Origin: Spirochaetaceae bacterium
GTDB taxonomy: Bacteria; Spirochaetota; Spirochaetia; Treponematales; Breznakiellaceae
Reading direction: 5' to 3'
DNA length: 5,242 nt
Assembly (NCBI GenBank): GCA_031257075.1
Contig: JAIRPM010000096.1
Location: 1-5,242, forward strand
A program made the position numbers and the translations under genes. The notes beneath the pieces are model-generated. The model worked only from the letters and a program-made list of their open reading frames with translations. It searched no databases and was not told the origin of the DNA. The stretch's first letter is position 1. Every line of letters starts with the position of its first letter. This document shows positions 4,810-5,242 of the stretch, one piece after another.

Positions 4810-5242
4810 CTCCGTACCAATCCAGTTTGCGTGTAATGAACATCATAAGGGCGATAACCACGAAAGTTCCTATCGAGCCGATGATAAGCGCGTACGACTG
4901 CGCGTTCAGCACCGCGTAAAGCAGAATATAACTTAGCGTAACCACAAAACCCATATACCAGCACTTGCGCCAGGACGGGAGGAGGGCGCGGGAATAGAAC
5001 GCCATCATCGCGGTAACGGCGCAGGCGGCGGCAATGTAGGCGGTGTAAAACGGCATCTGCTCGGAAAGCGAAAGCAGGAGCAGGTAGAAAACGGCGTTCC
5101 CTATGCCGGAGAGCATGTAGGGGACGGGGTGAATCCGCGTTTTGGCAAAGATTTCCAGCAGAAAGAGCGTTAAAAACGGCACAATCAAAAAGAGTATCGC
5201 GTATTTTACGGCGCGGGTGTTGAGCGCGTAGGTGTCGATGGG
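4799..5242 (-). CDS. creD: CreD-like inner-membrane protein, C-terminal third (runs off the right edge)
   Basis: The frame is open from the right edge to the TAG at 4799-4801, giving the last 147 residues; the start lies outside the window. Family signatures are PIDTYALNTRAVKYAILF at the edge, then FLLEIFAKTRIHPVPYMLSG and VFYLLLLSLSEQ, ending in TRKLDWY. These match my memory of CreD/Cet of E. coli (about 450 residues), an inner-membrane protein of the CreBC regulon linked to envelope stress and colicin E2 tolerance. Its molecular function is not established. Five hydrophobic helices are visible in this part, separated by short charged loops. The tail after DWY is short (GEEP), where E. coli CreD continues further. 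Those last residues are encoded inside hairpin H4 of the repeat array. The gene converges on thrS. No creB or creC gene is in the window. Confidence 0.88.
   Translation of the reverse strand, partial: PIDTYALNTRAVKYAILFLIVPFLTLFLLEIFAKTRIHPVPYMLSGIGNAVFYLLLLSLSEQMPFYTAYIAAACAVTAMMAFYSRALLPSWRKCWYMGFVVTLSYILLYAVLNAQSYALIIGSIGTFVVIALMMFITRKLDWYGEEP

Noticed and set aside
4560..4964. 134-codon minus-strand reading frame across the repeat array
   Set aside because: It overlaps thrS and creD in the wrong frame, and its peptide is only the 64-bp repeat read in successive frames (GSYNAGRGS and similar). No ribosome site is seen.

Overview
This is most likely chromosomal DNA of a spirochaete, probably a Treponema-like organism with roughly balanced base composition. 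The clues are a MurD with a GLGLHGGG nucleotide-fold loop, a threonyl-tRNA synthetase lacking the N-terminal TGS domain, and a small two-helix membrane protein ending in a YFDPI motif. The assignment rests on remembered family resemblance, not on a search. All recognisable genes are ordinary housekeeping or conserved genes. I see no mobile element, CRISPR array, defence island or secondary-metabolite cluster.

Left part (1-2111), minus strand: an apparent operon transcribed right to left. It holds tRNA-His(GUG), a small membrane protein of unknown function, murD (peptidoglycan precursor ligase) and the first 74 codons of a UPF0210/DUF711 protein that leaves the window. Spacing is tight: 50 nt from the tRNA to the membrane protein, a 13-nt overlap into murD, and 9 nt to the DUF711 gene. 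A sigma70-type promoter lies just upstream of the tRNA.

Middle (2112-2844): a divergent promoter region, then a plus-strand cysteine hydrolase of the isochorismatase/nicotinamidase superfamily with its full set of catalytic and metal residues. A 105-nt gap follows. It carries a G-free heptamer tandem repeat and a possible extended -10 box seven bases before the thrS start codon, with no Shine-Dalgarno sequence.

Right part (2845-5242): thrS on the plus strand runs tail-to-tail into the C-terminal third of a CreD-like inner-membrane protein on the minus strand. The 196 nt between their stop codons is filled by a 64-bp tandem repeat: four hairpins alternating with three near-identical 47-nt spacers. 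The hairpin arms vary in a compensatory way, and the stop codons of both flanking genes lie in or at the edge of the terminal hairpins. This array and the SD-less, repeat-bearing thrS leader are the least ordinary things here. The array most resembles a palindromic intergenic repeat family with possible bidirectional terminator or RNA-processing roles. I found no convincing evidence of a new multi-gene system.
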